Numbered from the stretch's first letter, positions 8,864 through 15,922 are shown. The stretch is DNA of 38,311 nucleotides from JASGCP01 sp965263285 (GCA_965263285.1 CBDHHD010000006.1:1-38311), one strand, 5' to 3'. Notes: generated by a model from the sequence alone, not told the origin. Program-made: numbers and translations.

Positions 8864-9548
8864 ATTTTAATATATTTAAGTCAACAAGTGGAAAATAATA
8901 TTTTATTTTTTCATATTCTTTTGGCAACTTTTCAAATATAGGTTTCAAAAATTTATAGCTTAACCCATCAAAAGAACGATTAGCCACATCGTAATCAATA
9001 GGTAATTTAACATCGTATTTGTTAATTAAATCGTAAACATCTTTTGACTTATAGTATTGCAATGGGTAAACCATCCCGTCAACATATTTTACCTTTTGCC
9101 TCCTAAACATCAAAGCACGGTTAAAGCTCTCTGCTGCAGTAACGCCTGTTACATTAGCATAACTCTTCAAGTCTTCACGACTATAATTGTAATATGTCAA
9201 TAAATCGCATATTTTTATTTTTGATAATTCAATTTTCGGTATATTTATCTCGTACATATATGTTGCCATATCTTTTGGCATGTAGTCTTGGTGCCTAATA
9301 TAATCAAAAAACATGGGATGAGGGTACACTCTTATTTCTGTATTAAAGTAATCTTCATAATATTTAAGACTTTCGTTTACAAAATTCAAATCTGGGATAT
9401 GGAAAAAGAAATAAGGATGAAATTTTACTCCTAACTCCCTCAATATCAATGCGCAAGCTATAGAGTCTTTACCCCTGCTAAACGACAAACTAACAACCTT
9501 GCTGTTTAGTATATAGTCACGATCATCCTCTGGTAATAATTCAATCAT
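8829..9548 (-). CDS. PP-loop ATPase, PAPS-reductase-like
   Basis: 239 residues. The PP-loop SFSRGKDSIA (residues 22-31) binds ATP and releases pyrophosphate in the adenine nucleotide alpha-hydrolase superfamily, which includes PAPS reductase, tRNA thiolation enzymes and the DNA phosphorothioation protein DndC. Downstream come FFFHIPDLNFVNESLKYYED (the D-x-P-like segment) and VTGVTAAESFNRALMFRR, the substrate-loop region with conserved E-S and R. The true substrate is not clear; the length suits phage PAPS-reductase-like proteins. It has its own minus-strand promoter (9577-9608) divergent from the plus gene 9602-9991. Role in nucleic-acid thiolation, defence or sulfur metabolism is speculative. 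Confidence 0.75.
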   Translation of the reverse strand: MIELLPEDDRDYILNSKVVSLSFSRGKDSIACALILRELGVKFHPYFFFHIPDLNFVNESLKYYEDYFNTEIRVYPHPMFFDYIRHQDYMPKDMATYMYEINIPKIELSKIKICDLLTYYNYSREDLKSYANVTGVTAAESFNRALMFRRQKVKYVDGMVYPLQYYKSKDVYDLINKYDVKLPIDYDVANRSFDGLSYKFLKPIFEKLPKEYEKIKYYFPLVDLNILKYEQNKKHFPKK

Positions 9549-9562
9549 TTTTATTTATTATT

Positions 9563-9588
9563 TTGTTATACCTTTGCAAATATAACAA
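9563..9588. promoter_or_regulatory. Inverted repeat (operator candidate) over divergent promoters
   Basis: TTGTTATA (9563-9570), a 10-bp spacer, then TATAACAA (9581-9588): a perfect 8-bp inverted repeat. It covers the -7 boxes of both divergent promoters, TACCTTTG at 9569-9576 on plus and TATATTTG at 9577-9584 on minus. The layout suggests one regulator controls both genes. The GTTATA half-site also occurs in the inverted repeat at 15135-15164. Confidence 0.6.
9569..9576 (+). promoter_or_regulatory. -7 box for the plus-strand gene 9602-9991
   Basis: TACCTTTG matches TANNTTTG and is followed by CA, as in many Bacteroidota promoters. The -33 region is weak (no TTTG at the right distance), so activity may depend on an activator. 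The start would be about 9583, 19 nt before the ATG at 9602. Confidence 0.5.
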
Positions 9589-9608
9589 ATAATTTAAACA
9601 TATGCAAA
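9577..9608 (-). promoter_or_regulatory. Bacteroidota-type promoter for the PP-loop cassette
   Basis: On minus, TTTG (9608-9605), 20 nt, TATATTTG (9584-9577): a full match to the Bacteroidota housekeeping promoter pattern. Expected start about 7 nt beyond the -7 box, roughly 9570, giving a leader of about 20 nt before the ATG at 9548. Confidence 0.65.
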
Positions 9609-9991
9609 AAATTTTAACCGCTTCGCAATTGTCCTTAATTCGTAATGAATTAATGCAAATCATCAATTTAAACATTGATTTGAAAAAAAAATATATCTTT
9701 ATAATGAAAGCCAAAGAAATCGGAAAATTATTACACGAACAAGACAAAGAAATGCAAGATTTTGTTGATGAAAAATTTAATGGTGTTGTGCCTCAACCTA
9801 AAGTAAGATACATGGGTAAGGAAATAGATAATCAACAATTTATTGAAATGCAAAATAAGAGCAAAGAGCTATCTACTACAGAAATAGACTGCTCAACACT
9901 TGAAAGCCTACCACTAAGTATATTTTCGGATGTTGTAGGACAAATAGTGCCTTATAATTGCTTTGAATATATTACATCCGTTGACTGCTAA
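9602..9991 (+). CDS. Plus-strand gene inside the late operon; DUF1617-like helical protein
   Basis: 129 residues, the only convincing plus-strand gene within the minus late block. N-terminal half is helical (QLSLIRNELMQIINLNIDLK, then KAKEIGKLLHEQDKEMQDFV), the C-terminal half has VRYMGKEIDNQQFIEMQNKS and a Leu/Ile-rich end. The layout recalls the DUF1617-type phage proteins, from memory only. It has its own -7 box and an inverted repeat upstream, and its 3' end overlaps the convergent MuF-type gene by 4 bases. Expressed oppositely to the late mRNA, it may be an early or regulatory accessory gene (moron-like), and its transcript would be antisense only at its extreme end. Confidence 0.65.
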   Translation: MQKILTASQLSLIRNELMQIINLNIDLKKKYIFIMKAKEIGKLLHEQDKEMQDFVDEKFNGVVPQPKVRYMGKEIDNQQFIEMQNKSKELSTTEIDCSTLESLPLSIFSDVVGQIVPYNCFEYITSVDC

Positions 9992-10713
9992 TTGTCTTCA
10001 AATGTTTTTTTAGGGACACCAGCAAAATAAGGATGGTTATTCGGAAATATAACCTGCTCCTTGCCTACATTTATGTTAAACTCTTGCGGTATAGAGTCCG
10101 CACTAATTTCTATCTCTTCCCTATCTGTAGTAGGACTATACTGGCTGTCGCTTACTTGCTCAACAATACATCTACAATTAAAATGGTTTGTTGGCATTAT
10201 AGAATTCCAAATCTCATCATCAACAGAAGCCACAAAGCCATCATAAACATCGCAATCGTCATCCACTAAATCATCTCCTACAGTTCTGTAAACAAGTAAT
10301 GGCAAATCTTCCTTATCATCCTGTATCTGTTGCCACTGGTTATTTATCTGCGCATTAGCTACTGCCGTGTTTCCCTCTGTTTCGCTATATGTTTCATTAT
10401 ATAGACTATTTGTGTCATCAACATAATTAACGAAGTCTTTAAACTTAATTAAATTACCGTCATCGTCTTTTATGTTGCTTTGCATTTGCTTAACCACTTG
10501 ATAAGTCTTAGCAACAGAAAACCTTTTTACATTGTCTTTTAATTTTTCTTTTAGTACCGTATGCTTTTCGCTTACATGCGTGTCTATTATCTTATTTAAA
10601 TTATTTTGGTTTTCTTTAATCATAGATTTAGGTAGGTTGCGAGTGCTAACCTGTCCACTATATATTTGTTTGGCTAACCTCTTGACTTTATTGCTTATTT
10701 GTTTCGTTGCCAT
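9988..10713 (-). CDS. Minor head protein, MuF / gp7-like
   Basis: 241 residues. The C-terminal half contains the phage head morphogenesis domain: LLVYRTVGDDLVDDDC (139-154), a DEIWNSIMPTNHFNCRC stretch ending in the conserved His-x-x-Cys-x-Cys (177-182). The N-terminal 100 residues are basic and helical. Such proteins sit near the portal inside the head and may be ejected with DNA. Its start overlaps the 3' end of the portal gene by 26 bases, the usual portal/MuF pairing. Confidence 0.82.
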   Translation of the reverse strand: MATKQISNKVKRLAKQIYSGQVSTRNLPKSMIKENQNNLNKIIDTHVSEKHTVLKEKLKDNVKRFSVAKTYQVVKQMQSNIKDDDGNLIKFKDFVNYVDDTNSLYNETYSETEGNTAVANAQINNQWQQIQDDKEDLPLLVYRTVGDDLVDDDCDVYDGFVASVDDEIWNSIMPTNHFNCRCIVEQVSDSQYSPTTDREEIEISADSIPQEFNINVGKEQVIFPNNHPYFAGVPKKTFEDN

Positions 10714-12157
10714 TGTTATTGTTGTTGTTGTTGTCGTTATTATTACCGCTTATCATAGGTTGCATTTGCATATTATCAACTACGTTATCTATACCGAGTT
10801 GCTCTTCAACATATTCGCTTGGTATATGCAAACCTGCGTTGTGCATCGTTTGGCAAAATTGCGCAAACTGGAGCTTATAAGCAACATCTCTATTTTTTTG
10901 CTCTTCTAATTCATCATTATTTGAATACTTAAATACGCAGTTGTTAGGTATATTAAAACCTAACACACGCATTCGTGGGATAAGCATATTATTTACTATG
11001 TTTTCAATAAATAAACCATCCTCACTTTCTATATTATTTAGTGCAATTTGAGCAGGAGACAAAGCATTATTATTTCCTAATTTACCCGGCACACTGTCTA
11101 AAACATCCGCATGTCCTAAAATTATTTTACTTATTTTCTTATGTGTTCGCTCCTCAAAGTCTGCGTAAATATTTACATTGTTTGCGTTACTCTGTATAAA
11201 TTCTATCTCATCTTCTAAGCCTATTATAGCAGAAGCAGAAGCTCCCATGTTCTTAATAGCATTGAATAGTATTTGCCTGTCTGCACCTTCTTTATTGCTC
11301 TTAGCATAACGGAAAGGTTGTCCGTAAATCTCTATATATTGCGAGTTATACGCATCCATTCTTCTTAGCCAAATACCATAAGGAGCAAGTGTATTTAAAA
11401 GTCCATAACCACACTGTCCATATCCTAACTCGTTAGGTGTCGTTACCCATATGTGCCACTTAGATATCTCGTCTTGACTAAGCATGTTAATGCTTTTAGT
11501 GTTGTCGTTATAATATTTTTTTGCTTTTTCAGAAATATTGCCATTTGGTTGCAAAGACAAATCATGCTCCTTGTCTAAAAACTTAATACCATCAATCATA
11601 TAAATAAAAGTAGAAACAATCTCCCTGTCTGGTGAAATATTCCACCTTCTAATAGTGTTAAGTTTATAAAAACTGTTATCAACAATATCTCCAAGAGATA
11701 TCAAACTGTAACCATAAAATTTTGCATCTATACAATAGCTTACAAACTCTAAAAACCAATTCTTTTCAAACATTTTTTTTATGTCTGTAAACTTGTCCGC
11801 ATCTACTTTATCATTATCGTTTATATCAACGAAATTAAACTCCCTTAGCTTAGTTATATTACGTCTCCTTTCCATACACGCATATATATGAGCATTTAAT
11901 ATTAAGTCCATATATATATTTTGTAGCTTAACACGATGAGGATAAAAAGGATTTTCTGCCTCACTCAAAGCATCTCTCCATGTCTGTATGTCTGCTTTTA
12001 ATCTTTCAAATTTAAGTGGGGTAATTATTCCTCCAAGTGCTTGCTCCTGCGGTAAACCGTAATTAGATGTATACCAAAGACTTATGTTTGAACTGCCTTG
12101 TATGTTATAATCTACCCCATTGCTGAATACTCCTAAAAATGAATTAAAAAAAGACAT
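10688..12157 (-). CDS. Portal protein, Mu gp29-like (DUF935)
   Basis: 489 residues, usual portal length. Conserved portal features include ILNAHIYACMERRRNIT (86-102), KFYGYSLISLGDIV (146-159), RRWNISPDRE, a clip/stem segment QYIEIYGQPFRYAKSNK, and the stretch ASASAIIGLEDEIEFIQSN followed by TPL-like helices. It forms the dodecameric DNA channel and docks the terminase. The C-terminus is Asn-rich (a run of Asn around 472-484), encoded by an (ATT/GTT)n tract. Overlaps the upstream small membrane protein by 14 bases and the downstream MuF gene by 26. Confidence 0.85.
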   Translation of the reverse strand: MSFFNSFLGVFSNGVDYNIQGSSNISLWYTSNYGLPQEQALGGIITPLKFERLKADIQTWRDALSEAENPFYPHRVKLQNIYMDLILNAHIYACMERRRNITKLREFNFVDINDNDKVDADKFTDIKKMFEKNWFLEFVSYCIDAKFYGYSLISLGDIVDNSFYKLNTIRRWNISPDREIVSTFIYMIDGIKFLDKEHDLSLQPNGNISEKAKKYYNDNTKSINMLSQDEISKWHIWVTTPNELGYGQCGYGLLNTLAPYGIWLRRMDAYNSQYIEIYGQPFRYAKSNKEGADRQILFNAIKNMGASASAIIGLEDEIEFIQSNANNVNIYADFEERTHKKISKIILGHADVLDSVPGKLGNNNALSPAQIALNNIESEDGLFIENIVNNMLIPRMRVLGFNIPNNCVFKYSNNDELEEQKNRDVAYKLQFAQFCQTMHNAGLHIPSEYVEEQLGIDNVVDNMQMQPMISGNNNDNNNNNNNGNETNKQ

Positions 12158-12401
12158 GATAAATTATTAATGTGATTAAAAAATACAGAGCAACAAACCA
12201 TATCTTAACAAAAAACATAATTAAAGAGTACAAAATAGGTTTCCAAACGCTTAAAAACTTGTTAAAGTCTTTAGGAACATTCCATTTGTTATATTTTATT
12301 TCCCTTACTTGTACAGGTAAATAAATCATATAGACAACGCTTATCAAAGCAAGAAAAAATAAAACAAATATTAAACAAAAATGTATTAATTCTATTACCA
12401 T
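12144..12401 (-). CDS. Small membrane protein in the head operon
   Basis: 85 residues with two clear hydrophobic helices: residues about 5-28 (IHFCLIFVLFFLALISVVYMIY) and about 53-83 (ILYSLIMFFVKIWFVALYFLI), joined by a basic loop containing REIKYNKWNVPKDF. Overlaps the connector gene by 7 bases and the portal by 14, so it is part of the operon. No family recognised. It could be an additional holin, an inner-membrane assembly factor or a superinfection-exclusion protein; nothing in the sequence decides. Confidence 0.65.
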   Translation of the reverse strand: MVIELIHFCLIFVLFFLALISVVYMIYLPVQVREIKYNKWNVPKDFNKFLSVWKPILYSLIMFFVKIWFVALYFLITLIIYHVFF

Positions 12402-13144
12402 ATATTTATTGTTGGTGTGTCTGAACTATATTTTATGAATTGACTATTTTTATTTTGTAGAGGTGGTATTGCAGGAGTTACGACACCACTCGCTATATTA
12501 CTTAACCATGTCTTAGCATCGGTATATCTTATAGTCCTTAATTCTGGTATAACTCTCGGTGAGACTCTACTATGCAAATGAAATAAAGAAATATCAACGA
12601 TGCTATTTACGAGCTGTGCATCTCGGGGGTCTGATTGTAACCACGCAGAATTAGATAGAGGGGTTCCTGCACTTATTAAATAAGGAACTCCTGTATCCCA
12701 TTGATTATAATACTGATACTGGTAGCCTGGTATAGCATTAGCATAAGGTATATTCTCGGTGTATATATATTGAATTATTTCACTATCGGTTAAATATCCT
12801 GTAGGTAATAGAGCAGTATATATTGTATTGTTAAAAAATACCTTGTCTCCCTTATTATACGGAGCATTAACATCAAAATAAGGATAAGGATAGACTGCAT
12901 AAAAAATATTATTGCTTCCATCGTAAACTATATCTCTTGCGTTGTATGTTTTAGTCGCACTCCATAAATTAATGTCTCGTATCTCCCTACTTAAGTCGTA
13001 CGATTGTTTTAAATAACTAACCGCTTCTGCCTGTGCTATGTTTATACAATAATTAAGTATTGAATTATCCCCACCTGTTATCTGACTAAGGTTAGATAAT
13101 TGTATTATCGGTGCGAAATCTGTATTTAAACTTACATAGCTCAT
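12395..13144 (-). CDS. Head-tail connector, DUF1320-like (Mu gp36), with inserted CBM-like modules
   Basis: 249 residues, longer than the usual 130-150 for Mu gp36-type connectors. The N-terminus (FAPIIQLSNLSQITGGDNSI and the following A-E-A-V-SYLKQSYDL) and the C-terminal part (DAQLVNSIVDISLFHLHSR, then AKTWLSNIASG) match the two halves of the DUF1320 fold. Between them, about residues 60-175, lies an insert with repeated W-x-x-x-x-x-Y-x-x-x-D-x-V-x-x modules (WSATKTYNARDIVYDGSNNI; APYNKGDKVFFNNTIY) like carbohydrate-binding modules 5/12. The connector joins portal and tail; the insert would project outward on the neck. Confidence 0.6.
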   Translation of the reverse strand: MSYVSLNTDFAPIIQLSNLSQITGGDNSILNYCINIAQAEAVSYLKQSYDLSREIRDINLWSATKTYNARDIVYDGSNNIFYAVYPYPYFDVNAPYNKGDKVFFNNTIYTALLPTGYLTDSEIIQYIYTENIPYANAIPGYQYQYYNQWDTGVPYLISAGTPLSNSAWLQSDPRDAQLVNSIVDISLFHLHSRVSPRVIPELRTIRYTDAKTWLSNIASGVVTPAIPPLQNKNSQFIKYSSDTPTINIW

Positions 13145-13160
13145 AAAACAAAATTACAAA

Positions 13161-14564
13161 TTAATAAGAATAACTATTAAAATTGTTTTCAAACAATATG
13201 CTTTTTTCTTCTAATCTACCACCATTTAGGAAACGATTATAATATTTTTCAAACGCTTGACAAATAAAATAATCAAAAGCATCGCTAAGGTGTCCGTATT
13301 TTTCAAAACTACTTCCATTCTCGGTTACTTTTACTTTTAACTTATTGCCATCTGGTGCTGTCTTCGTGTAACTAAAATCTGCTATAGTATCTTTGCAATT
13401 AGTAGCTATAAGTATTTGAATATCAAATATTTTAACTCTAAAAATCTCATTTATAAAATTACCACGCATTACAACATTAGGAGCCTTGCTTAATACTTTG
13501 TATGTAGGTTGAAACATTGAAAGCTCTTTTTTTATTATTGTGTAATCATTACTCCCCCTCTCTGTCCTCGTGTCTTCCTTCCTACCGCTCGGGTCTCCGT
13601 AATAGAAAACACCTGACTTATGAGATTTATAACGATTAATAAAAATATGACATGCTAACTGTGTACTGTTGTTTGGTGGTACTGCCGTTATTTCATCTAT
13701 TATATATATGTTTGTGTTTATTATTTGACAAATAATAATAGAAATATATGGCAAAACGTTAAAGTCAAAACTAATATGGAGTGGCAATTCATCGTTATAC
13801 TTAACATTGTCATTAACTTGCTTATCGTAATCAAAGAACCTATAAAATTCGCTTCCATTTCTATCTCCATAAGCATTCCAATCTCCTTCTACAAATGTTT
13901 TATACTGGTAAGGTGGCAAATTTTTAAGACTTTCTAAATAATCTTTGTTTGCACTAACTACTGGATTGTCAAAAATCTTAGATGGCACGAAAGCAAAGTC
14001 TTTTCCAAGTGTTCCTGCACAATACCTGTCATATATAACTCTCTTTACCCATCCTTGCGATGGATTAGTTGTAGCAAGTATTTTTATAGGACAAGATGGG
14101 GAATGTTGCCAACTACCTGCTCTCTCTATTATCTTGTTGAATGTTTCCTCTTGTATTTCGTTAAGCTCATCTATACCTGCTCCGTTAATTTCTAAACCTC
14201 TGAATTTATTAAGCTCTTTGTCGCTTTGGTAACTCTCTGCTTTTAATAGTATAATAGAATTGTTTTTAAGTGTTATTTTACTTCCTATGAATGTTTTAAC
14301 CATCTTGTTTATCCCGCATTCCATTACGCTGTGTATAGCAGGGAATAGATTATTATAAATGTTGTCTTCTGTGCTTCGTATTATTATCCACCTGCTTTTA
14401 GGATGCTTCCATGCAAGAGTGAAGATTTCCATTATTAACCACCATGTTTTACTCCCTCTGATTGCACCACCGAAAACAACTATTTTTTTTTCGTTAAGTA
14501 TCCGATGAGCTTTTATCTGTATAGGGAACGGTTTCAATACAATCTTGTTCTGCATTTGTTCCAT
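13161..14564 (-). CDS. terL: Terminase large subunit
   Basis: 467 residues. ATPase: Walker A GGAIRGSKT (32-40), Walker B INGAGIDE (126-133), coupling motif ATTNP (164-168). Nuclease: acidic residues in ISFDFN (D267), YYGDPSG (D324) and HLSDAFDYF (D428, D431). It pumps DNA into proheads through the portal and cuts it. Two candidate starts exist, MEQM at 14564 and Met4 at 14555; both overlap the preceding small terminase candidate by over 60 bases. No genome-end type can be read from this alone. Confidence 0.93.
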   Translation of the reverse strand: MEQMQNKIVLKPFPIQIKAHRILNEKKIVVFGGAIRGSKTWWLIMEIFTLAWKHPKSRWIIIRSTEDNIYNNLFPAIHSVMECGINKMVKTFIGSKITLKNNSIILLKAESYQSDKELNKFRGLEINGAGIDELNEIQEETFNKIIERAGSWQHSPSCPIKILATTNPSQGWVKRVIYDRYCAGTLGKDFAFVPSKIFDNPVVSANKDYLESLKNLPPYQYKTFVEGDWNAYGDRNGSEFYRFFDYDKQVNDNVKYNDELPLHISFDFNVLPYISIIICQIINTNIYIIDEITAVPPNNSTQLACHIFINRYKSHKSGVFYYGDPSGRKEDTRTERGSNDYTIIKKELSMFQPTYKVLSKAPNVVMRGNFINEIFRVKIFDIQILIATNCKDTIADFSYTKTAPDGNKLKVKVTENGSSFEKYGHLSDAFDYFICQAFEKYYNRFLNGGRLEEKSILFENNFNSYSY

Positions 14565-14925
14565 CTGCTTTAAAGTTTTCTGTTATTAATTTGTCCCCAC
14601 TCCAATCAATTATAGTAATAGTGTTGTTGTTGTTGTTAATAGTAACATTATTTTTACTTACGTTTTCAAATAATCGTGAGTTAATCTCACGCACAGTAAA
14701 AAATTCTCCGTTTTCAATATCTTTTAGCAAACTTCTATATAACGAAAGCTTCCAAACGGGTATATCTTTGATATTTGAACATATTTTTTCTAATTGCTCT
14801 AAACTACCTACCACAAATAAATCATTTTTAATAAAATTTCTAAACTCTTCGTAGTCGTACGATTTTATTATTTTCTTTATCTCTTTTTTTTTTATCTTAG
14901 GTAGTATATTTTTCTTACTTTTCAT
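14494..14925 (-). CDS. Putative terminase small subunit
   Basis: 143 residues, placed immediately before the large terminase and overlapping it by 71 bases. The N-terminal 25 residues are very Lys-rich. Residues 26-90 are helical with a turn-helix look (ELEQLEKICSN-like segment, then LSLYRSLLKDIENGEFFTVRE), followed by an Asn/Thr-rich stretch (NNVTINNNNNTITI) and a Ser/Thr-rich end. Small terminases bind DNA by helix-turn-helix and oligomerise. The call is by position and size; no conserved motif was identified. Confidence 0.5.
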   Translation of the reverse strand: MKSKKNILPKIKKKEIKKIIKSYDYEEFRNFIKNDLFVVGSLEQLEKICSNIKDIPVWKLSLYRSLLKDIENGEFFTVREINSRLFENVSKNNVTINNNNNTITIIDWSGDKLITENFKADGTNAEQDCIETVPYTDKSSSDT

Positions 14926-15106
14926 AGCCGTTTACTTTATTTATGTATTCATTTAGAGCTTGTCTAATTAATTCGGACATCTTAACTTTCCTGTTAGATA
15001 TTCTCTTGTGTCTTTCTATGACTGAATTAAAAAAATTTCTATACTTCTCGTTGTCGTCTCTGATGAGTATGAATTTTTGTGGCTTGATGTTTTCTTTATA
15101 CGGCAT
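14915..15106 (-). CDS. Ribbon-helix-helix regulator candidate
   Basis: 63 residues, basic. A strand-like segment (KFILIRDD) is followed by helix EKYRNFFNSVIERHKR and a final helix MSELIRQALNEYINKV, whose SELIRQAL pattern is typical of helix B in Arc/MetJ ribbon-helix-helix repressors. The gene heads the late block and faces gene 15221 across a 114-bp gap with an inverted repeat, the usual layout for an autoregulated regulator. Its last bases overlap the terminase-related gene by 11, so regulator and packaging genes are co-transcribed. It could also be a DNA-binding partner in packaging. Confidence 0.55.
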   Translation of the reverse strand: MPYKENIKPQKFILIRDDNEKYRNFFNSVIERHKRISNRKVKMSELIRQALNEYINKVNGYEK

Positions 15107-15130
15107 TTTACTATAATTTTAGATATAAAA

Positions 15131-15138
15131 CGAAGTTA
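15131..15138 (-). promoter_or_regulatory. -7-like box for the late block
   Basis: On minus TAACTTCG, a TTTG-to-TTCG variant of the Bacteroidota -7 box, 25 bases ahead of the ATG at 15106. It overlaps the left arm of the inverted repeat 15135-15164. The -33 TTTG lies 25 nt away, longer than usual, so activation by a phage factor is possible. Confidence 0.4.
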
Positions 15139-15164
15139 TACATTTTTTTTAAAATATGTATAAC
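15135..15164. promoter_or_regulatory. Inverted repeat, operator candidate, between divergent genes
   Basis: GTTATACAT (15135-15143), 12-bp AT spacer, ATGTATAAC (15156-15164): a perfect 9-bp inverted repeat. A third direct half-site, TGTATAAC, lies at 15205-15212 next to the plus -7 box. The likely binder is the adjacent ribbon-helix-helix protein (inference). Confidence 0.6.
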
Positions 15165-15195
15165 AAATTTTTAAAATCTATTACTTAATTTTTTG

Positions 15196-15203
15196 TAATT
15201 TCG
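15196..15203 (+). promoter_or_regulatory. -7-like box for gene 15221-15658
   Basis: TAATTTCG, a close variant of TANNTTTG, 17 bases before the ATG at 15221, with a half-site of the operator repeat immediately after it. No good -33 at 19-21 nt. Confidence 0.4.
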
Positions 15204-15220
15204 TTGTATAACATAATCAA

Positions 15221-15658
15221 ATGAACGTCCAAAAGATTTTAGTAAAAAAATGTACACATTTATTAAAACAGATGAGCAAGTTTAATTACAACTCATTTAC
15301 CGACAAGGAATTTTATATTAAGTTTAATAGTTTTTATAAAATTGAGAAGGATAATAGGTATATAGGAAAGTGTTTAAGGTATGCTTTGAAAACTCTTGGG
15401 GAGAGTAATAATTACGATGTGAGGGTAAGTAGTTATTATATTAATAGTAAGAGAGGTATTAACATAATAATAATCAAGGACTTAGACAAGAAAAATAACA
15501 GTATAATATTTAATAAGTATTTACAGGATAGTAAATTAATGCATTTAGGGGATGCTTTGAGGTTATACGATGATTATGTAAGTTATTGTTTTACACACAA
15601 ATACGAAAATTATTTAATGAGTACTAGCGAGTTTATTAATGCGATGAGTAAAAAATAA
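15221..15658 (+). CDS. Unknown early protein
   Basis: 145 residues, no signal peptide or membrane helix, no family recognised. It has a basic N-terminus (VQKILVKKCTHLLKQ), a middle with conserved-looking strand pairs (NYDVRVSSYYINSKRGINIIIIKD) and an aromatic helical C-terminus (LRLYDDYVSYCFTHKYENYL). It is the first plus-strand gene and shares the operator region with the ribbon-helix-helix gene. It ends 15 bases before a strong hairpin. The position opposite a putative repressor suggests an early regulatory or host-takeover role, but that is inference. Confidence 0.6.
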   Translation: MNVQKILVKKCTHLLKQMSKFNYNSFTDKEFYIKFNSFYKIEKDNRYIGKCLRYALKTLGESNNYDVRVSSYYINSKRGINIIIIKDLDKKNNSIIFNKYLQDSKLMHLGDALRLYDDYVSYCFTHKYENYLMSTSEFINAMSKK

Positions 15659-15681
15659 AAAACCCCTATAGATATAGGGGT
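15652..15681 (-). terminator. Rho-independent terminator, unit 1
   Basis: On minus: stem ACCCCTA/TAGGGGT with a 6-nt loop (15662-15681) followed by a T-rich run (15661-15652). Ends the first of four minus-strand units and also blocks antisense transcription into gene 15221-15658. Confidence 0.75.
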
Positions 15682-15723
15682 ATTGTTCTTTATGATTAAA
15701 TTATATTACACTTATTGTTATAT
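15652..15723 (-). ncRNA. Candidate small RNA, unit 1
   Basis: Region between the -7 box 15730-15737 and terminator 15652-15681, about 72 nt, no ORF. Existence is inferred from promoter-like and terminator sequences only. Confidence 0.35.
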
Positions 15724-15729
15724 GTTATG

Positions 15730-15737
15730 CGAAGATA
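15730..15737 (-). promoter_or_regulatory. -7 box, unit 1
   Basis: Minus TATCTTCG followed by CAT. The RNA would run about 75 nt from near 15723 to the terminator ending at 15652. Confidence 0.45.
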
Positions 15738-15761
15738 GTAAATAAACAAAAAATTAAAAAC

Positions 15762-15785
15762 AAAAAAAGCACCTGAAAAGGTGCT
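15762..15785 (-). terminator. Rho-independent terminator, unit 2
   Basis: Minus stem AGCACCT, loop TTTC, stem AGGTGCT, then a run of seven T. The clearest terminator of the four. Confidence 0.85.
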
Positions 15786-15871
15786 CGATTATCTTGCCAT
15801 TTTAAAGTTGCATAGGCTTTATATCAATTTTTTTTATAAAATGACTTGACAAGAATTTTTTAAATATTTTA
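15762..15871 (-). ncRNA. Candidate small RNA, unit 2
   Basis: About 110 nt from the start expected after the -7 box at 15878-15885 to the terminator at 15762-15785. No ORF with a convincing start. Its leader differs from the other units. Confidence 0.4.
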
Positions 15872-15877
15872 ATTATG

Positions 15878-15885
15878 CAAAGATA
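15878..15885 (-). promoter_or_regulatory. -7 box, unit 2
   Basis: Minus TATCTTTG followed by CAT: exact TANNTTTG match. The -33 region is T-rich and overlaps the T-tract of terminator 3; no TTTG at 19-21 nt. Confidence 0.5.
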
Positions 15886-15889
15886 GTAA

Positions 15890-15922
15890 ATAAAAATAAA
15901 AAACCCCTATAAAAATAGGGGT
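15890..15922 (-). terminator. Rho-independent terminator, unit 3
   Basis: Minus stem ACCCCTAT, 4-nt loop, ATAGGGGT (15922-15903) then a T-rich run. The plus side also has a T-run at 15925-15930, so it may work in both directions. Confidence 0.75.

Noticed and set aside
9541..9747. Minus-strand 68-codon frame over the divergent promoter
   Set aside because: It overlaps the start of the plus gene and the promoter region, and its composition is Cys/Phe/Ile-rich like a shadow.
10033..10909. Several plus-strand frames over the MuF and portal genes
   Set aside because: They overlap two confident genes completely, have odd composition (runs of Leu, Ser, Val) and lack start signals.
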